Assembly: GCF_934668725.1 (NCBI RefSeq)
Contig: NZ_CAKUOF010000013.1
Coordinates: 1-64,000, forward strand
Length of the DNA: 64,000 bases
Reading direction: 5' to 3'
From: an uncultured Dysgonomonas sp.
Lineage (GTDB): Bacteria; Bacteroidota; Bacteroidia; Bacteroidales; Dysgonomonadaceae
Shown here: positions 19,911-30,700 of the stretch, one piece after another
Layout: each line of letters begins with the position of its first letter
Numbering within the stretch: position 1 is the stretch's first letter
The notes under the pieces: model-generated
What the model was told of the DNA's origin: nothing
What the model saw: only the letters and a program-made list of their open reading frames with translations
Database searches by the model: none
Program-made: the position numbers and the translations under genes

Positions 19911-22900
19911 TTAAAGATCGGTTAAATATTCACGGGGAGTTTTACCAAATTCGGCTTGAAAGCATTTCGAGAAATATGAATGATTGGAGAATCCGACCAT
20001 ATACATCACTTCTGCTATGGTAAATTTTTTTTGAGCCAACAGCATTGCTGCCTTTTTAATACGGATGGAGCGTATATATTCAACTGGCGACATACCGGTT
20101 AATTGCTTTATTTTGCGGTATACCTGTTTGGAGCCGATTCCCGAGATAGAGCAAAGAAGATTTACATTAAGATCTGAGTCATCTATGCGGTCTTCTATCA
20201 GTTGTGTAATTTCAGATAAGAATTTCTCATCCAGGGATGTAACTTCGGTGACTTTAGGAATAGTTATATTTTCGATTCTCAGTTTATCTTCAATTTGCTG
20301 TTTACTCTTTAATAATTGCTCTACTCTCGATAATAATATCTGAGGATCGAACGGTTTAGGGATAAAAGCGTCCACATTAATATTGATACTTTCCAATTCG
20401 GTGGTCTTATCGTCTTTGGCTGTCAGAAGAATAATGGGAATGGTTGAAGTCGGGATATTTTTGCGTATACGACGACTCATTTCCATTCCGTCCATAATAG
20501 GCATCATTACATCTGTAATAATCAAGTCGGGATGAAGGTTTAAGCTCATTTCCATCCCCATTTTTCCATTATGGGCTATTTCGATCCGGCACTTACCGGC
20601 AAGTACCTGACTGATAAAATCGGCTATTTCGGTATTATCATCTACAATAAGAATCAAAGGTTTGTTTGATTTACTGTTTTCTTCATCTTCAAATGGTAAT
20701 TGAATTTCTGTTGCAGCTTCATTTCTCAGAGGCAATGACAGGGTGATTACGGTTCCTTTATGTTCTTCGGATTTAACCGCTATTAACCCACCATGTTGTT
20801 CGGTGTATGCTTTTACAAGGTATAAGCCAATGCCTGTTCCCTCCTTATCCTTTGCTGTTTTAGACGATTGATAAAAGCGTTTAAACACATACGGTATTTC
20901 TTGTTGAGGGATCCCGATGCCTGTATCATTTACAGATATCTCTAGTATATTTTCATCCTCTTTACAAGTCAGAGAAAGTGTGATACTACCACTGTCAGAT
21001 GTATATTTACACGCATTCGAAAGTAAATTATTCAGTACCGATTCTATTTTCAGTACATCTATCTGTATATATATTTTCTCCTTATTGGTATTGAATATGA
21101 ACGTTATATTTTTCGTTTTATAGCCTTCCTCATAAACAGAAAACAAGCTTTTTGAAAATTCAACGAACTCAACATTTGAGAATATCAGATTAGAGTTTGT
21201 GTTGTTGTCCATTCTGTTAAAGTCAAGTACTTGTCTGATGAGAGAGTTCAATTTCAGAGCATTGCGTTGTATACCTTGTAGTTGTTTCTTCTTCTGCGGA
21301 TCTTTTATATCAAGTAATAATTGGCTGATAGGGGCTATTATGAGACTCAAAGGCGTTTTGAATTCGTGAGATACATTCGTGAAAAAATCTATTTTAAGAT
21401 TCGATAGTTCAAGGGTTTTCTCTTTTTCGATTCTTTCTATTCTCAGATTGTTCCTTACCCTGAAAAAGTTTATCATCCATACTACTAAGACTACTATGAG
21501 TAATAGATAGATACTTTTTGCCCAAAATGTATAATACCAGGGAGGAGTAATCTGAATAATAAAAGAGTATTCGATGTCGGATGGTTTACCCGATGCATTG
21601 AGCTTGGTTATCAGTAAATTATATTTACCGTACTCTAAGTTGGAATAAGATATTCGGTTTGTATTTTGATTCAGAATATTCCAATCCTTGTCTATCCCTT
21701 GTAATTTATATACAAATTTATTTTCGGCCTCTTGCGAATAAATTAAGTCGGAAAATTCGAAAGTCAGATTATTCTGTCTGTAATTCAGCTCTACTTCGTT
21801 CATATGCCTGATGCTCTTACCATCGATATTATACAATTGATCGTTAATATACAAGGCTGTTAGTATAACAGGAGAATAGGAGTTTTCGGCTTTTAGCATA
21901 TATGGAGATAAAATTGCCAGTTCATCTACTCCCCCAAAGTAAATCTTATTATCCTGACTGTCGAAATATCCACTTGTAAATGATTTTCCTGTTGCATTTA
22001 GCCTTTGAACATTGTAAGTATATTTATCAACTACCCAAATGCCATCGGTTGTAGAGAGCCATATATGCGAACCCTCCTCAATCATGCATAGTATTTCGCT
22101 ATCCCCGAAAGCATCAAACCGTATGGACTCCAGCGTATCATCCTTAGGATTTATACGTACTAATCCTCCGCCGAATCCTACCCATATAAAACCTTCTTTG
22201 TCGCAAATAATGTAATTGGGGTTTTTATTTTTTGTACTGTATTCAATGGGGATTTTGGTTATTTTTTTTGTTTTTGAATCAATCTTATCGATGCCATTAT
22301 TGTACAATAATACCCATGTATTACCATTGTGGTCGGATATTATTTGATTGATAAAATTTCCAGAAAGCCCATTGGTTGTCGAAAAATTATATTCGGCAAT
22401 ATATGTCCCCGACGACTTTAACAGCTTTTGTTTATCTACCACGAATATCCCTCCCAAGCAGGTAGCTATCCACAACCGATTATCGTTATCCTCAAACATG
22501 TGGTACGCCCAGTTCGAATTGTAGGTGTGTGTACTGTCTATGATATTGTAGTGTATAAACTGTTTTGTAGTATAATCATACCTGTTGATGCTGCCATCGG
22601 TAGCTATCCAGAGATTTTGATCTTTATCCTCATATATTTGCCTGATGCGGTTGTGAGATATAGGAAATTTTTTATCCCCCATTCTGTACCAAATCGAAAT
22701 ATTCGGATCCTCTGTTAAAGAGGAAGTCAAGATCAGTCCATTAGTCCCTCCCAGCCAGAAATTATTCCGTGAATCTTTGTGGATGGCATAAAAACGATTA
22801 CCGTCGCCCACTCCTGTTATCTGGGAAATAGGTATAGGCTGGAATATTTTATTGAATCTGGCCAGCGATATTCCATAATCAGTTCCCAGCCATATATTAT

Positions 22901-23825
22901 TCTCTTTATCGGTAAATATCCCCCAGATAATATTATTAATCAGTGATTTTTCATTTCGCGAATCATGTACTATGTGTTGAACGTCTTTTGTTTGCTGGTC
23001 GTACACATATAAACCATTATCGGTTCCGATTAATAATTGGTTATTAGCATCTATGGCTAGTGATTTAACCGAATTATTATGAAAGAAACCGATTTCTTCT
23101 GCCGATTTTGTTTTGGGATTATATCTGAATAAGGCTCCCTCGGTTCCAATCCAAATGCAATCGTGTGTGATATCTTCATATAAAGAATTGACAAACAGAT
23201 TGCTTCTTCTAGAGTCGGTTGGTAGGTTTATTTTTTGAAATTTTCCGGAACTTGGAATATATTGGCTGAATCCATCATAGGTACCCACATAATGGGTATT
23301 ATCTTTTGTCTTAATGATAGAGTAAATTGTCTTATGGGGTAAGCCGCTGTCCTTTTTATCACTTACTTTTTCGAGTTTCTTATCTTTTAAATTATAGCGG
23401 TACAATCCATTGAGAGAACCTATCCATAGTATATCGTTGGATATGGATAATGCCCTCACATCCGATGGAAATTGAATATTGGGTATTTCTTCGTATTGAT
23501 CTGTTTTATAGTTGTAGAAAAGGACTCCGTTATCCGTTCCCAAACATAAACGCTTGTCATCTATAGGTATAATACAATATATTAATGTGTTTGACTTCTC
23601 ATTGGTAGTAAAATGAGGTTGTGAAGAATAGCCGTCGTAACTAAAAAGTCCTTTATTCGAACCAATCCATATTAATCCTTGCGAATCTTGAGCAAAGCAA
23701 TTGACAACAGATGCTTCGCTACCTAAGCTGATATTCTTAAAAGCCTGATAATTTATTTTTTGCCCCCAAAGAGATATGCAGGTCAAAATAAAGACTAATA
23801 GACTAAAAGATAATTTTCTGTACAT
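19911..23825 (-). CDS. Hybrid two-component system regulator (HTCS-2), no adjacent PUL
   Basis: A 1304-residue HTCS with the same layout as HTCS-1: signal peptide (1-21), propeller blades to about residue 630 (WIGSNKGLFSYDG-type repeats), a Y_Y_Y domain (about 680-745), a transmembrane helix (about 760-782), HisKA with His820 in NVSHEFKTP, HATPase (NACKYTSD, GTGIGLYL), a receiver with Asp1105 in ITDVMMP, and a C-terminal AraC HTH ending YLTDL. It converges on HTCS-1 across the repeat region. Downstream and upstream neighbours are not glycan genes, so its target is not shown by position. The galactan locus at 34-46 kb and the PUL at 53 kb both lack their own regulator in this window and are candidate targets. 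A good promoter lies just upstream (23850-23879). Confidence 0.93.
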   Translation of the reverse strand: MYRKLSFSLLVFILTCISLWGQKINYQAFKNISLGSEASVVNCFAQDSQGLIWIGSNKGLFSYDGYSSQPHFTTNEKSNTLIYCIIPIDDKRLCLGTDNGVLFYNYKTDQYEEIPNIQFPSDVRALSISNDILWIGSLNGLYRYNLKDKKLEKVSDKKDSGLPHKTIYSIIKTKDNTHYVGTYDGFSQYIPSSGKFQKINLPTDSRRSNLFVNSLYEDITHDCIWIGTEGALFRYNPKTKSAEEIGFFHNNSVKSLAIDANNQLLIGTDNGLYVYDQQTKDVQHIVHDSRNEKSLINNIIWGIFTDKENNIWLGTDYGISLARFNKIFQPIPISQITGVGDGNRFYAIHKDSRNNFWLGGTNGLILTSSLTEDPNISIWYRMGDKKFPISHNRIRQIYEDKDQNLWIATDGSINRYDYTTKQFIHYNIIDSTHTYNSNWAYHMFEDNDNRLWIATCLGGIFVVDKQKLLKSSGTYIAEYNFSTTNGLSGNFINQIISDHNGNTWVLLYNNGIDKIDSKTKKITKIPIEYSTKNKNPNYIICDKEGFIWVGFGGGLVRINPKDDTLESIRFDAFGDSEILCMIEEGSHIWLSTTDGIWVVDKYTYNVQRLNATGKSFTSGYFDSQDNKIYFGGVDELAILSPYMLKAENSYSPVILTALYINDQLYNIDGKSIRHMNEVELNYRQNNLTFEFSDLIYSQEAENKFVYKLQGIDKDWNILNQNTNRISYSNLEYGKYNLLITKLNASGKPSDIEYSFIIQITPPWYYTFWAKSIYLLLIVVLVVWMINFFRVRNNLRIERIEKEKTLELSNLKIDFFTNVSHEFKTPLSLIIAPISQLLLDIKDPQKKKQLQGIQRNALKLNSLIRQVLDFNRMDNNTNSNLIFSNVEFVEFSKSLFSVYEEGYKTKNITFIFNTNKEKIYIQIDVLKIESVLNNLLSNACKYTSDSGSITLSLTCKEDENILEISVNDTGIGIPQQEIPYVFKRFYQSSKTAKDKEGTGIGLYLVKAYTEQHGGLIAVKSEEHKGTVITLSLPLRNEAATEIQLPFEDEENSKSNKPLILIVDDNTEIADFISQVLAGKCRIEIAHNGKMGMEMSLNLHPDLIITDVMMPIMDGMEMSRRIRKNIPTSTIPIILLTAKDDKTTELESININVDAFIPKPFDPQILLSRVEQLLKSKQQIEDKLRIENITIPKVTEVTSLDEKFLSEITQLIEDRIDDSDLNVNLLCSISGIGSKQVYRKIKQLTGMSPVEYIRSIRIKKAAMLLAQKKFTIAEVMYMVGFSNHSYFSKCFQAEFGKTPREYLTDL

Positions 23826-23849
23826 CAGGTATGAGAATAAGGATTTTTA

Positions 23850-23879
23850 CAAATGTAAGTTTTTTTGATCAAGTTCAAA
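23850..23879 (-). promoter_or_regulatory. Bacteroidetes-type promoter for HTCS-2
   Basis: Read on the minus strand: TTTG (23879-23876), an 18-bp spacer, then TACATTTG (23857-23850), matching TTTG-N19-21-TAnnTTTG apart from a spacer one base short. The -7 box ends 25 bp before the HTCS-2 start codon. Confidence 0.6.
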
Positions 23880-23955
23880 TAACACCGATCAGAAGATACA
23901 ATCTTTAACTGAAAAGAAAGCCTACAAATAGATACCTTTTTTATTCTCTATTTCC

Positions 23956-24888
23956 TTATTTTTGATTTTGGAGTATTCCTTTGACCGCGGTTTTGAGACT
24001 ATTGGGTGAAATAATTTTTGCAATATCAATATAAGACAAATACCATCGGGCGAAGCGGTCTATTGAGAAGATCATAAAATGTAGTTCGACTTTGTCTTCT
24101 TTATCCTTTTCGGCAATTAGTCCCTGATAATATTTACTATCATCTATAAAAGACAGGTCGTTTTTACTAACTTCAATAATTACTTCTTGTAGGTTGTCTT
24201 TGTCTTTTAATGATTTTAATAATGAACTTAGAGGAGGGTGTTCCTGTTCAAAATCTTTATCTGTATTAATAATCTCCTGAATCCTGTTTACTCGGAACGT
24301 CCGATAGTCTTTTTTAGTATTACAGAATGCGATGAGATACCAATGAGACATTGAGAAAAATATACCAATCGGATCTACTTTTCGAATACTGGCTTCTTGC
24401 CTGCTATAAGAAAAATAAGAGATCTGAACCTTTTTCCGTTTAAATATCTCACTCATTAAGTGTTGCAAAATATTTTGAGAGTCTGCCGGATTTTTAAACC
24501 GGAGATCAAGTGAAGATACATTATCAGTAAAATTATCCATAGCTTTTATCTCCGCTAATCGCATGACCGATTTAATTTTATCTATTCCTGATTTATACCC
24601 TTCTTTAAGGCCGGCATCCGAAAATCGGTCTACCAGCTTCTCTGCTGCCAAAAAGGCAAATGCTTCTTTCTCAGTAAACATAAGCGGTGGTAATTTAAAA
24701 CCTTCGACTAAAGAAAAGCCTGTGCGTGAATCTCCAGCAATGGGTACGCCTGCTTCTTCTAACGCTTTTATATCGCGGTAGACTGTCCGGGGAGTGATGT
24801 CAAAACGATTGGTTATCTGCTTCATCCTCACTGATGGTGATGATTGAAGCATAATCAAAATAGCAGACAAACGGTCGATTCTATTCAT
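23956..24888 (-). CDS. YafY-type transcriptional regulator (HTH + WYL)
   Basis: A 310-residue cytoplasmic regulator. An N-terminal HTH_11 winged helix (about residues 5-60, VRMKQITNRFDITPRTVYRDIKAL) precedes a WYL ligand-sensing domain (about 145-225) that contains the signature HWYLIAFC and the downstream FRVNRI motif. WYL regulators respond to small ligands or nucleic acids; the effector here is unknown. It follows the VOC-protein gene by 98 bp on the same strand, a pairing often seen for YafY-like genes, so they may be cotranscribed. A TATTTTTG box (24919-24912) is a possible -7 element of its own. Confidence 0.88.
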   Translation of the reverse strand: MNRIDRLSAILIMLQSSPSVRMKQITNRFDITPRTVYRDIKALEEAGVPIAGDSRTGFSLVEGFKLPPLMFTEKEAFAFLAAEKLVDRFSDAGLKEGYKSGIDKIKSVMRLAEIKAMDNFTDNVSSLDLRFKNPADSQNILQHLMSEIFKRKKVQISYFSYSRQEASIRKVDPIGIFFSMSHWYLIAFCNTKKDYRTFRVNRIQEIINTDKDFEQEHPPLSSLLKSLKDKDNLQEVIIEVSKNDLSFIDDSKYYQGLIAEKDKEDKVELHFMIFSIDRFARWYLSYIDIAKIISPNSLKTAVKGILQNQK

Positions 24889-24986
24889 ATTTTACCTTTG
24901 GCTATACTATACAAAAATAGAATATATTGGAAAAATAAAGAGTCATTTCCTTCCAATATATTCTTTACTATCAATTAAGTGCAATC

Positions 24987-25406
24987 TTATGCCGAATAAT
25001 CGTCGTCAGTCATCATAATAAGCCATCGTATGCCGAATTTATCGACTACTTCGCCGATAGCTTCCGAGAAGAATGTCTTTTCTAGAGGCGTGATAACCTC
25101 TCCGCCTTGAGATAAAAGATCAAAAGTACGGTGTAATTCTTTTAAATCGGTAAATACCAGAACCTGCTTAGCATTATTACCTCCATTGACTGCTTGTCCA
25201 TTATCGGCATCCTGCCCTCCAATTTCGAAATATTTTGTTTTTAGAACTATGTGGGAGATTTGCTTTCCTTCCTGTTCGTTCACCTGAATACTTTTATCCT
25301 CTGCTTTTCTGAATAGAAAAACAATTTCACCATTAAAGGCATCTTTGTACAAGTTGAATGCTGCTTCGCATGTTCCCTGAAAAACCAGTTGTAGTTTAAG
25401 TTTCAT
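24987..25406 (-). CDS. PhnB-like VOC superfamily protein
   Basis: A 139-residue protein of the glyoxalase/bleomycin-resistance (VOC) fold, PhnB-like subgroup. It starts MKLKLQLVF and keeps the family's GTCEAAFNLYKDAFNGE opening and the terminal DKFGIRWLIMM strand. I use the ATG at 25406, because the longer frame to 25472 adds 22 residues not typical of the family. The enzymatic activity is unknown: members of this subgroup often lack the full metal-ligand set and have no defined substrate. It sits upstream of the WYL regulator. Confidence 0.8.
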   Translation of the reverse strand: MKLKLQLVFQGTCEAAFNLYKDAFNGEIVFLFRKAEDKSIQVNEQEGKQISHIVLKTKYFEIGGQDADNGQAVNGGNNAKQVLVFTDLKELHRTFDLLSQGGEVITPLEKTFFSEAIGEVVDKFGIRWLIMMTDDDYSA

Positions 25407-25546
25407 AACATCATTTATTTTTGTTGTAAATATTGTTTTATCAGGAACAAAAATAAATGGTGATAAAGACAACCCTATGTCGCAGTTTTTGAAATAATTC
25501 TACGAATTTTCTGATTTACTTCATATTTTATAGTAGGGTGTGTCTA

Positions 25547-26407
25547 TTAGATATTCTTGATTGTAACACATTCAGTTTCTTGATACATCTCTTTCAGTAT
25601 TTTTATTTCTTTTGCATGACCATCCAATTCATTCGGAGTTTCCAGATAGAAAGGCAAATGAGTCAGTTTAGGGTGATTAATTATACGCTTCATAGTTTCA
25701 AGTCCTATCGTTCCTTCACCAATGGTAGCATGTCTGTCTTTACCGCTTCCCATAGGATTCATACTGTCATTCAAATGTATGGCATATAATCTCTCTAATC
25801 CTATTACTTTATCGAAATGAGCAAGTACTCCATCCAGATCATTTACAATATCGTAACCGGCGTCATATATGTGACAGGTATCAAGGCAAACTCCCATTTT
25901 ATCCTGTAAATGAATACCATCTAATATTTGTCTCAACTCCTCAAAAGTTCTCCCCACTTCGCTGCCTTTCCCTGCCATGGTTTCGAGTAATACGATAGTT
26001 GTTTGTTCGGGAGTAATAATACTATTCAATGCTTCTATAATCTGGCCAATGGCTATATCTATAGGTTGTGAAGTATAACTACCGGGATGAAAATTATACA
26101 ATTTACATGGCAGTTGTTCCATTCTTAGTAAATCATCGGTCATCATTTCCCGTCCAAACTGTCTTGTACGTGGTTCGGCAGAGCACAGGTTCAAAGTATA
26201 TGGTGCATGTGCCAATATGGGGGCAAAGTTATTTGCTTCCATTAATTGAGCTAAAGCTTGGGCATCTTTCGGGTCTATTGCTTTTGCACTGCCTCCACGA
26301 GGATTACGAGTGAAAAACTGAAAAGTATTTGCACCGATGCTTAGTGCATCTTTACCCATGGCTTCAAAGCCTTTCGATATTGACAAATGGCATCCTATAT
26401 TCAACAT
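25547..26407 (-). CDS. nfo: Endonuclease IV (AP endonuclease)
   Basis: A 286-residue cytoplasmic DNA-repair enzyme that cleaves 5' of abasic sites. The AP_endonuc_2 barrel is complete, with the zinc-ligand motifs in order: HAPYTLNL, NFHPGSY, LLETMAGKG, CLDTCHIYDAG, IHLNDSM, DRHATIGEG and LETPNE. Length is typical (E. coli Nfo has 285). The start at MLNIGCHLSI matches the family N-terminus. It is probably monocistronic, with 185 bp of palindrome-containing sequence upstream. Confidence 0.96.
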   Translation of the reverse strand: MLNIGCHLSISKGFEAMGKDALSIGANTFQFFTRNPRGGSAKAIDPKDAQALAQLMEANNFAPILAHAPYTLNLCSAEPRTRQFGREMMTDDLLRMEQLPCKLYNFHPGSYTSQPIDIAIGQIIEALNSIITPEQTTIVLLETMAGKGSEVGRTFEELRQILDGIHLQDKMGVCLDTCHIYDAGYDIVNDLDGVLAHFDKVIGLERLYAIHLNDSMNPMGSGKDRHATIGEGTIGLETMKRIINHPKLTHLPFYLETPNELDGHAKEIKILKEMYQETECVTIKNI

Positions 26408-26593
26408 TTTCTATTCTTATTTATTGGTTATAAGGTCAAAGACCTTTTTTATTAAGTCATTAAGCATATAAAGACTATCCTTTTATGCACCTTCCGGCAT
26501 ATAAAGATAGTCCATATATTATTTACTTTGATGTCAATTAACAACAATTGTCAATAGGCAAAACTTAAGATAGTAGGTTTTTAATAGATGATT
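26408..26593. other. Intergenic palindromes between lipocalin and nfo genes
   Basis: Two structures are visible. AAGGTC-AAA-GACCTTTTTT lies at 26432-26450, a close relative of the hairpin at 39898. A long imperfect hairpin lies at 26473-26488 paired with 26497-26512, with two or three mismatches. The sequence GCATATAAAGA is repeated at 26464 and 26497. They may act as the 3' end of the lipocalin transcript. Confidence 0.5.
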
Positions 26594-27139
26594 CTATTTA
26601 CGATGTTCTACCCAAACCAGTTGAGAAACATCATACCCTAAACTTTCTGCTTTCTTGAGATAGGCTTGTTTTACTTTTTCGGGCATGGTTGGTTTTCGAG
26701 AAAGTATCCATAAATATTTAAGACTTTTACCTGCCACCAAAGCATATTTATAATCGGAATCAATAGCAATTACATTATAGCCGGCATAGAATGGACCAAA
26801 AAACGAAACTTTGAGTTTTGCCTCATCCGGTGAACCTACAAATTTAGCTTTGCCAATTGCTTCTTGTTCTTTATTTTTTACGTAATTATATCCTCTGTTG
26901 ACGACTTTAATACTTCCGTCTTCATTTACAGAATATTCGGCAGTTGTATTGTTCATATTCTTCTCATAGCGAAAATCCAAACGTGCTATTTCATACCATT
27001 TCCCCAGGTATTTATCTTTATCGAATGGTTTTACAGCCACAACTCCTTTGGGGATTGTTTTGCACGAACTGAGAGCAAAAGCCAAAGTTGCCCCCACTGC
27101 TAATACCGAACAACCGATTAATAAATTTCTATTTTTCAT
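26594..27139 (-). CDS. blc: Lipocalin lipoprotein (Blc family)
   Basis: A 181-residue outer-membrane lipocalin of the bacterial Blc/apolipoprotein-D type, thought to bind lysophospholipids or other lipids during envelope stress. The lipoprotein signal ends ALSSCKT with Cys26. The lipocalin signature GKWYEIARLDF is at about residues 46-56, with strand motifs YALVAGKSLKYLWILSR and the family C-terminus near WVEHRK. It lies 139 bp downstream of the GlsB-like gene on the same strand, and the pair may form an envelope-stress unit. The ligand is not evident from sequence. Confidence 0.92.
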   Translation of the reverse strand: MKNRNLLIGCSVLAVGATLAFALSSCKTIPKGVVAVKPFDKDKYLGKWYEIARLDFRYEKNMNNTTAEYSVNEDGSIKVVNRGYNYVKNKEQEAIGKAKFVGSPDEAKLKVSFFGPFYAGYNVIAIDSDYKYALVAGKSLKYLWILSRKPTMPEKVKQAYLKKAESLGYDVSQLVWVEHRK

Positions 27140-27278
27140 AAGTTCAATTATTTTAATCTTTGTATGGGTAAAGAATCAATTTTATATGGAAGAAGGCAGA
27201 AATATCTGCCTTCCGTATTGCTAATTTGTATTTGTCGAGATTCTATTTTTGAACTCTTCTTTTTATATTTTGAATGTA

Positions 27279-27536
27279 TCAGACATTCTTCTTTCGGAAA
27301 AGCGATATGATCCATAGCAGAACAACTGCTCCTACTACCGACATGATGAGTGTTCCGATAATGCCACCTGCGGTAATTCCCAACAGTCCATACAACCATC
27401 CACCTAAAACACTACCAACCAGACCTATTATTAAATTAATAAAGAAGCCAAATCCATTACCTTTCATTAACCAACCGGCAATAGCTCCTGCCGAAACGCC
27501 AATAATTATTGACCAGATAATTCCATAACCTTCCAT
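27279..27536 (-). CDS. GlsB/YeaQ/YmgE-family small membrane protein
   Basis: An 85-residue inner-membrane protein with three predicted transmembrane helices and the glycine-rich segments typical of the transglycosylase-associated (GlsB/YeaQ) family, for example SAGAIAGWLMKGNGFG and GLVGSVLGGWLYGLLG. Its C-terminus is FRKKNV. The family is often stress-induced; its biochemical role is unknown, and the family name does not prove lytic activity. Confidence 0.88.
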   Translation of the reverse strand: MEGYGIIWSIIIGVSAGAIAGWLMKGNGFGFFINLIIGLVGSVLGGWLYGLLGITAGGIIGTLIMSVVGAVVLLWIISLFRKKNV

Positions 27537-27720
27537 AATATAATTGTTTTAATTAAATATTTATTTAAACAATGATTCTTGTAAAAAATACATTCATTGT
27601 AATTAAAACAATGTAAAACAAAATTTTGTTCGATATTATTTATTGATTGAAACCATGAAGTAATTACTTATAACGTTTCAGAGAAAGGGTATCAGGAATT
27701 AATTTCTATGAGCTTTTTAT

Positions 27721-27754
27721 AAAAAACAGGCTTGCATTCTTATGCAAGCCTGTT
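27721..27754 (-). terminator. Intrinsic terminator of the tricorn-protease gene
   Basis: A perfect 13-bp stem (27725-27737 with 27742-27754) with a 4-nt loop, followed on the minus strand by TTTTTT. It begins 23 bp after the stop codon. The remainder of 27537-27720 is AT-rich with short inverted repeats and no gene. Confidence 0.85.
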
Positions 27755-27776
27755 ATATATGATATTTTCTATTGTA

Positions 27777-30700
27777 CTACTTATTCCATACTCTGGGAGC
27801 AGGTACAGGTTTGAGAGGTTCTCTGTTTTTAAGCTCTTTCATAACCTCTTCAATTGCTCTGTTCAATTGTTGGTCTTCTCCATTCCATTCTTTAACAGGA
27901 TCATTATCAATTACGATATCAGGATCCACACCATGATTCTCGATAATCCATTCTCCGGTTTTAGCATCGTAGCTGGTAAAGAATGGTACGCGTATATCCG
28001 TACCATCAATAAATGGTAAAGAACTCGATATGCCGACTATGCCGCCCCAAGTGCGTGTACCTATAAGTTTACCCAAGCCCAAGGCACGGAATCCCCAAGG
28101 GAAAAGATCACCATCGGATGCCGAATATTTATTAATCAGACATACTTTAGGCCCTACCTGAACTGCATCCGGAACTGTACCGATATGAGTAGAACCACGG
28201 CGCATGGTCAAACGATAAGGTTCACGAGCCAAACGTTCCAAAATCATGGGTGATACGTTACCCCCTCCGTTTGCTCTATCATCAATAATCAAACCTTCTT
28301 TATCTAATTGAGGATAAAAATAACGAGCAAATTCATTTAATCCTTCCACTCCCATATCAGGAATATAGATATAACCGATTTTACCGTTGGAGGCTTTATC
28401 TACTTTCTTAATGTTATTTTGTACCCATTCGTAATGATACAATGAATATTCTTCGGCTAGGGGAGTGATTACTATTTTACGTGCACCTGCCAGTTGGGCT
28501 TTATTATTTAATGAAATTTCGGTAGGTACACCTGCTTTTCCAACAAGTAGCGAATACATATCGTTCACGCTGTTAGTGGGGATTCCATCGATGGCAACAA
28601 TAAAGTCTCCGACTTTGGCATCTATACCGGCATCAGTTAATGGCGAACGAAGATTCTTGCTCCAAGACGCTCCCTGAAGTATCTTCTCGATACGGAAAAA
28701 GCCACTGTTATCTCTCGATATTTCAGCACCTAATAATCCTGTACTGATACGTTCGGGGCGATCTACTTCTCCGGGGTTAACGTATGCGTGTCCGCAGTTC
28801 AATTCCCCAATCAATTCCCCAATCATATAGTTAAGATCAAGACGGTTTTTTACATAAGGTAAAAGAACGGCATACTTTTCTTTGATTGCTTTCCAATCTA
28901 CACCATGCATATTTTCTACATAAAATCCATCACGGTACACACGCCAGGCTTCATTAAATATCTGATTCCATTCTTGAGGATAATCAGTTGTAATCTTCAT
29001 ATTCGAAAGATTAACAGGGTCTTTTAACTCTGTTTTTCCATTTGGAATATTAGTTACATATATTTGTTTATTCTTTAAGAACAGTGCCTTTTTATCGTAG
29101 TTTTCGATATAAATCGAAGCTCCTTCTGCGATGGTCTCCTCTTTCTGAGTTTTCAGATCAAATAGCGAGGCCGATCCACCTTTGTTATAGTATACTTTGG
29201 CTCCATCCGAATAAAATCCCCAGTAATTAGAGGGTTCGAGAGGTAATTTGATAATACGGTCTGTGATTCCGTCAAAGTCTATTTTTACAATATTCGTAGA
29301 ATCTTTCTTTTCGGCTCCTGCTTTTTTAGAACCGGCAGTATTATCCGATTTTGTAGCATTATTATCCACTTTAACTTCTGCATCTTTCTCTAAGAAAGGC
29401 GAAGGGGTTGTTTTCGATAGAAGAGTCATATAAATGCCATTGGTATTGGGATATACATGATTCCATTCTTTAGATCCATAGATTGGATTAAAGTCACGTG
29501 CCGAAGCAAATATCAGATATTTACCGTCTTTACTGAAAACAGGACTGTATGATTCATACCATTTGTCTGTAACAGCAGTTTCTTTTTTCTCTGCAATATT
29601 GAATAGATATATTACATTGAACTCATTAGACTCGGTGCGTGTATAAGCAAGCCATTTATTATCCGGCGAGAAAGAAACACCACGGGGCTCACTTACCGGA
29701 TCGGTTAATAGTACTGTTTTTTGTTTTGTTGCAACATTCAATAAATTAATTCTGTTCTTTCGGTCTGTATATACTATTGATTTTGAGTCGGGGCTCCAAC
29801 TGAAATCACGTATATAAGTGTCATTGTTAGAGGTTAGCTGTACAGGATCTGATCCTGTTGCATCTTGTATGTACAATTCGGTTTCGCCTGTTTTATCCGA
29901 AATATAAGCAATGGATTTTCCGTCGGGCGACCATTGTGCATTTCTATCATGTGCGCCGGGAGATCGTGTCATATTTTTAGTTACACCTTTATCGGCAGGA
30001 AGGTTAAATACTTCTCCACGAGCTGTCACAACAAGACGCTCTCCATCGGGCGACAGGCTTACAGCACTGATATATTTCTCTCCATTCTTGATTTCGCTAC
30101 GTGCATAAATATTATCCGAAGACAGTGTAATATCAACCTTCACCGGCTGTTTGTTTCCGGCATCCAGCTTATAGATATATCCGCCGTTTTCGAATACAAT
30201 TGTATTACCATGATATGTGGGAAATTTCACATCATACTCCGTGAAGTTGGTTACTTTAGAGGTTTGTTTAGTCTTCGTATTATAAACGAAAATATTCATG
30301 GTACGGTCTCTATCCGATATAAAATAAATTTCATCACCAATCCACATAGGCATAATATCCTGTGCGTCGTTATTCGTTATATTTTCAACTGATTTGGTAG
30401 CAGGGGCATACACCCAGATATCATCAGCCATACCTCCTTTATAATATTTCCATGTACGGAATTCACGCATTACACGATTATAAGCTAGCTTTTTACCATC
30501 AGGCGAATAGCTGCAAAAGCCACCTTCGGGTAATGGAATAGTTTCCGACAGTCCACCTTGGTTGCTTACCTGTTTCAGTTTACCTGTAAATCCATCGCTT
30601 ATACGATTGCGATACACAATGTTTTTGCCGTCGGGAGTCCATGCCATAACAATATTATTAGGCCCCATACGATCTCCGATATCATCGCGGCTGTTGGTTG

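Noticed and set aside
27148..27399. 83-residue minus-strand frame overlapping the GlsB-like gene
   Set aside because: It overlaps the recognised GlsB-like gene in another frame and has unlikely composition.
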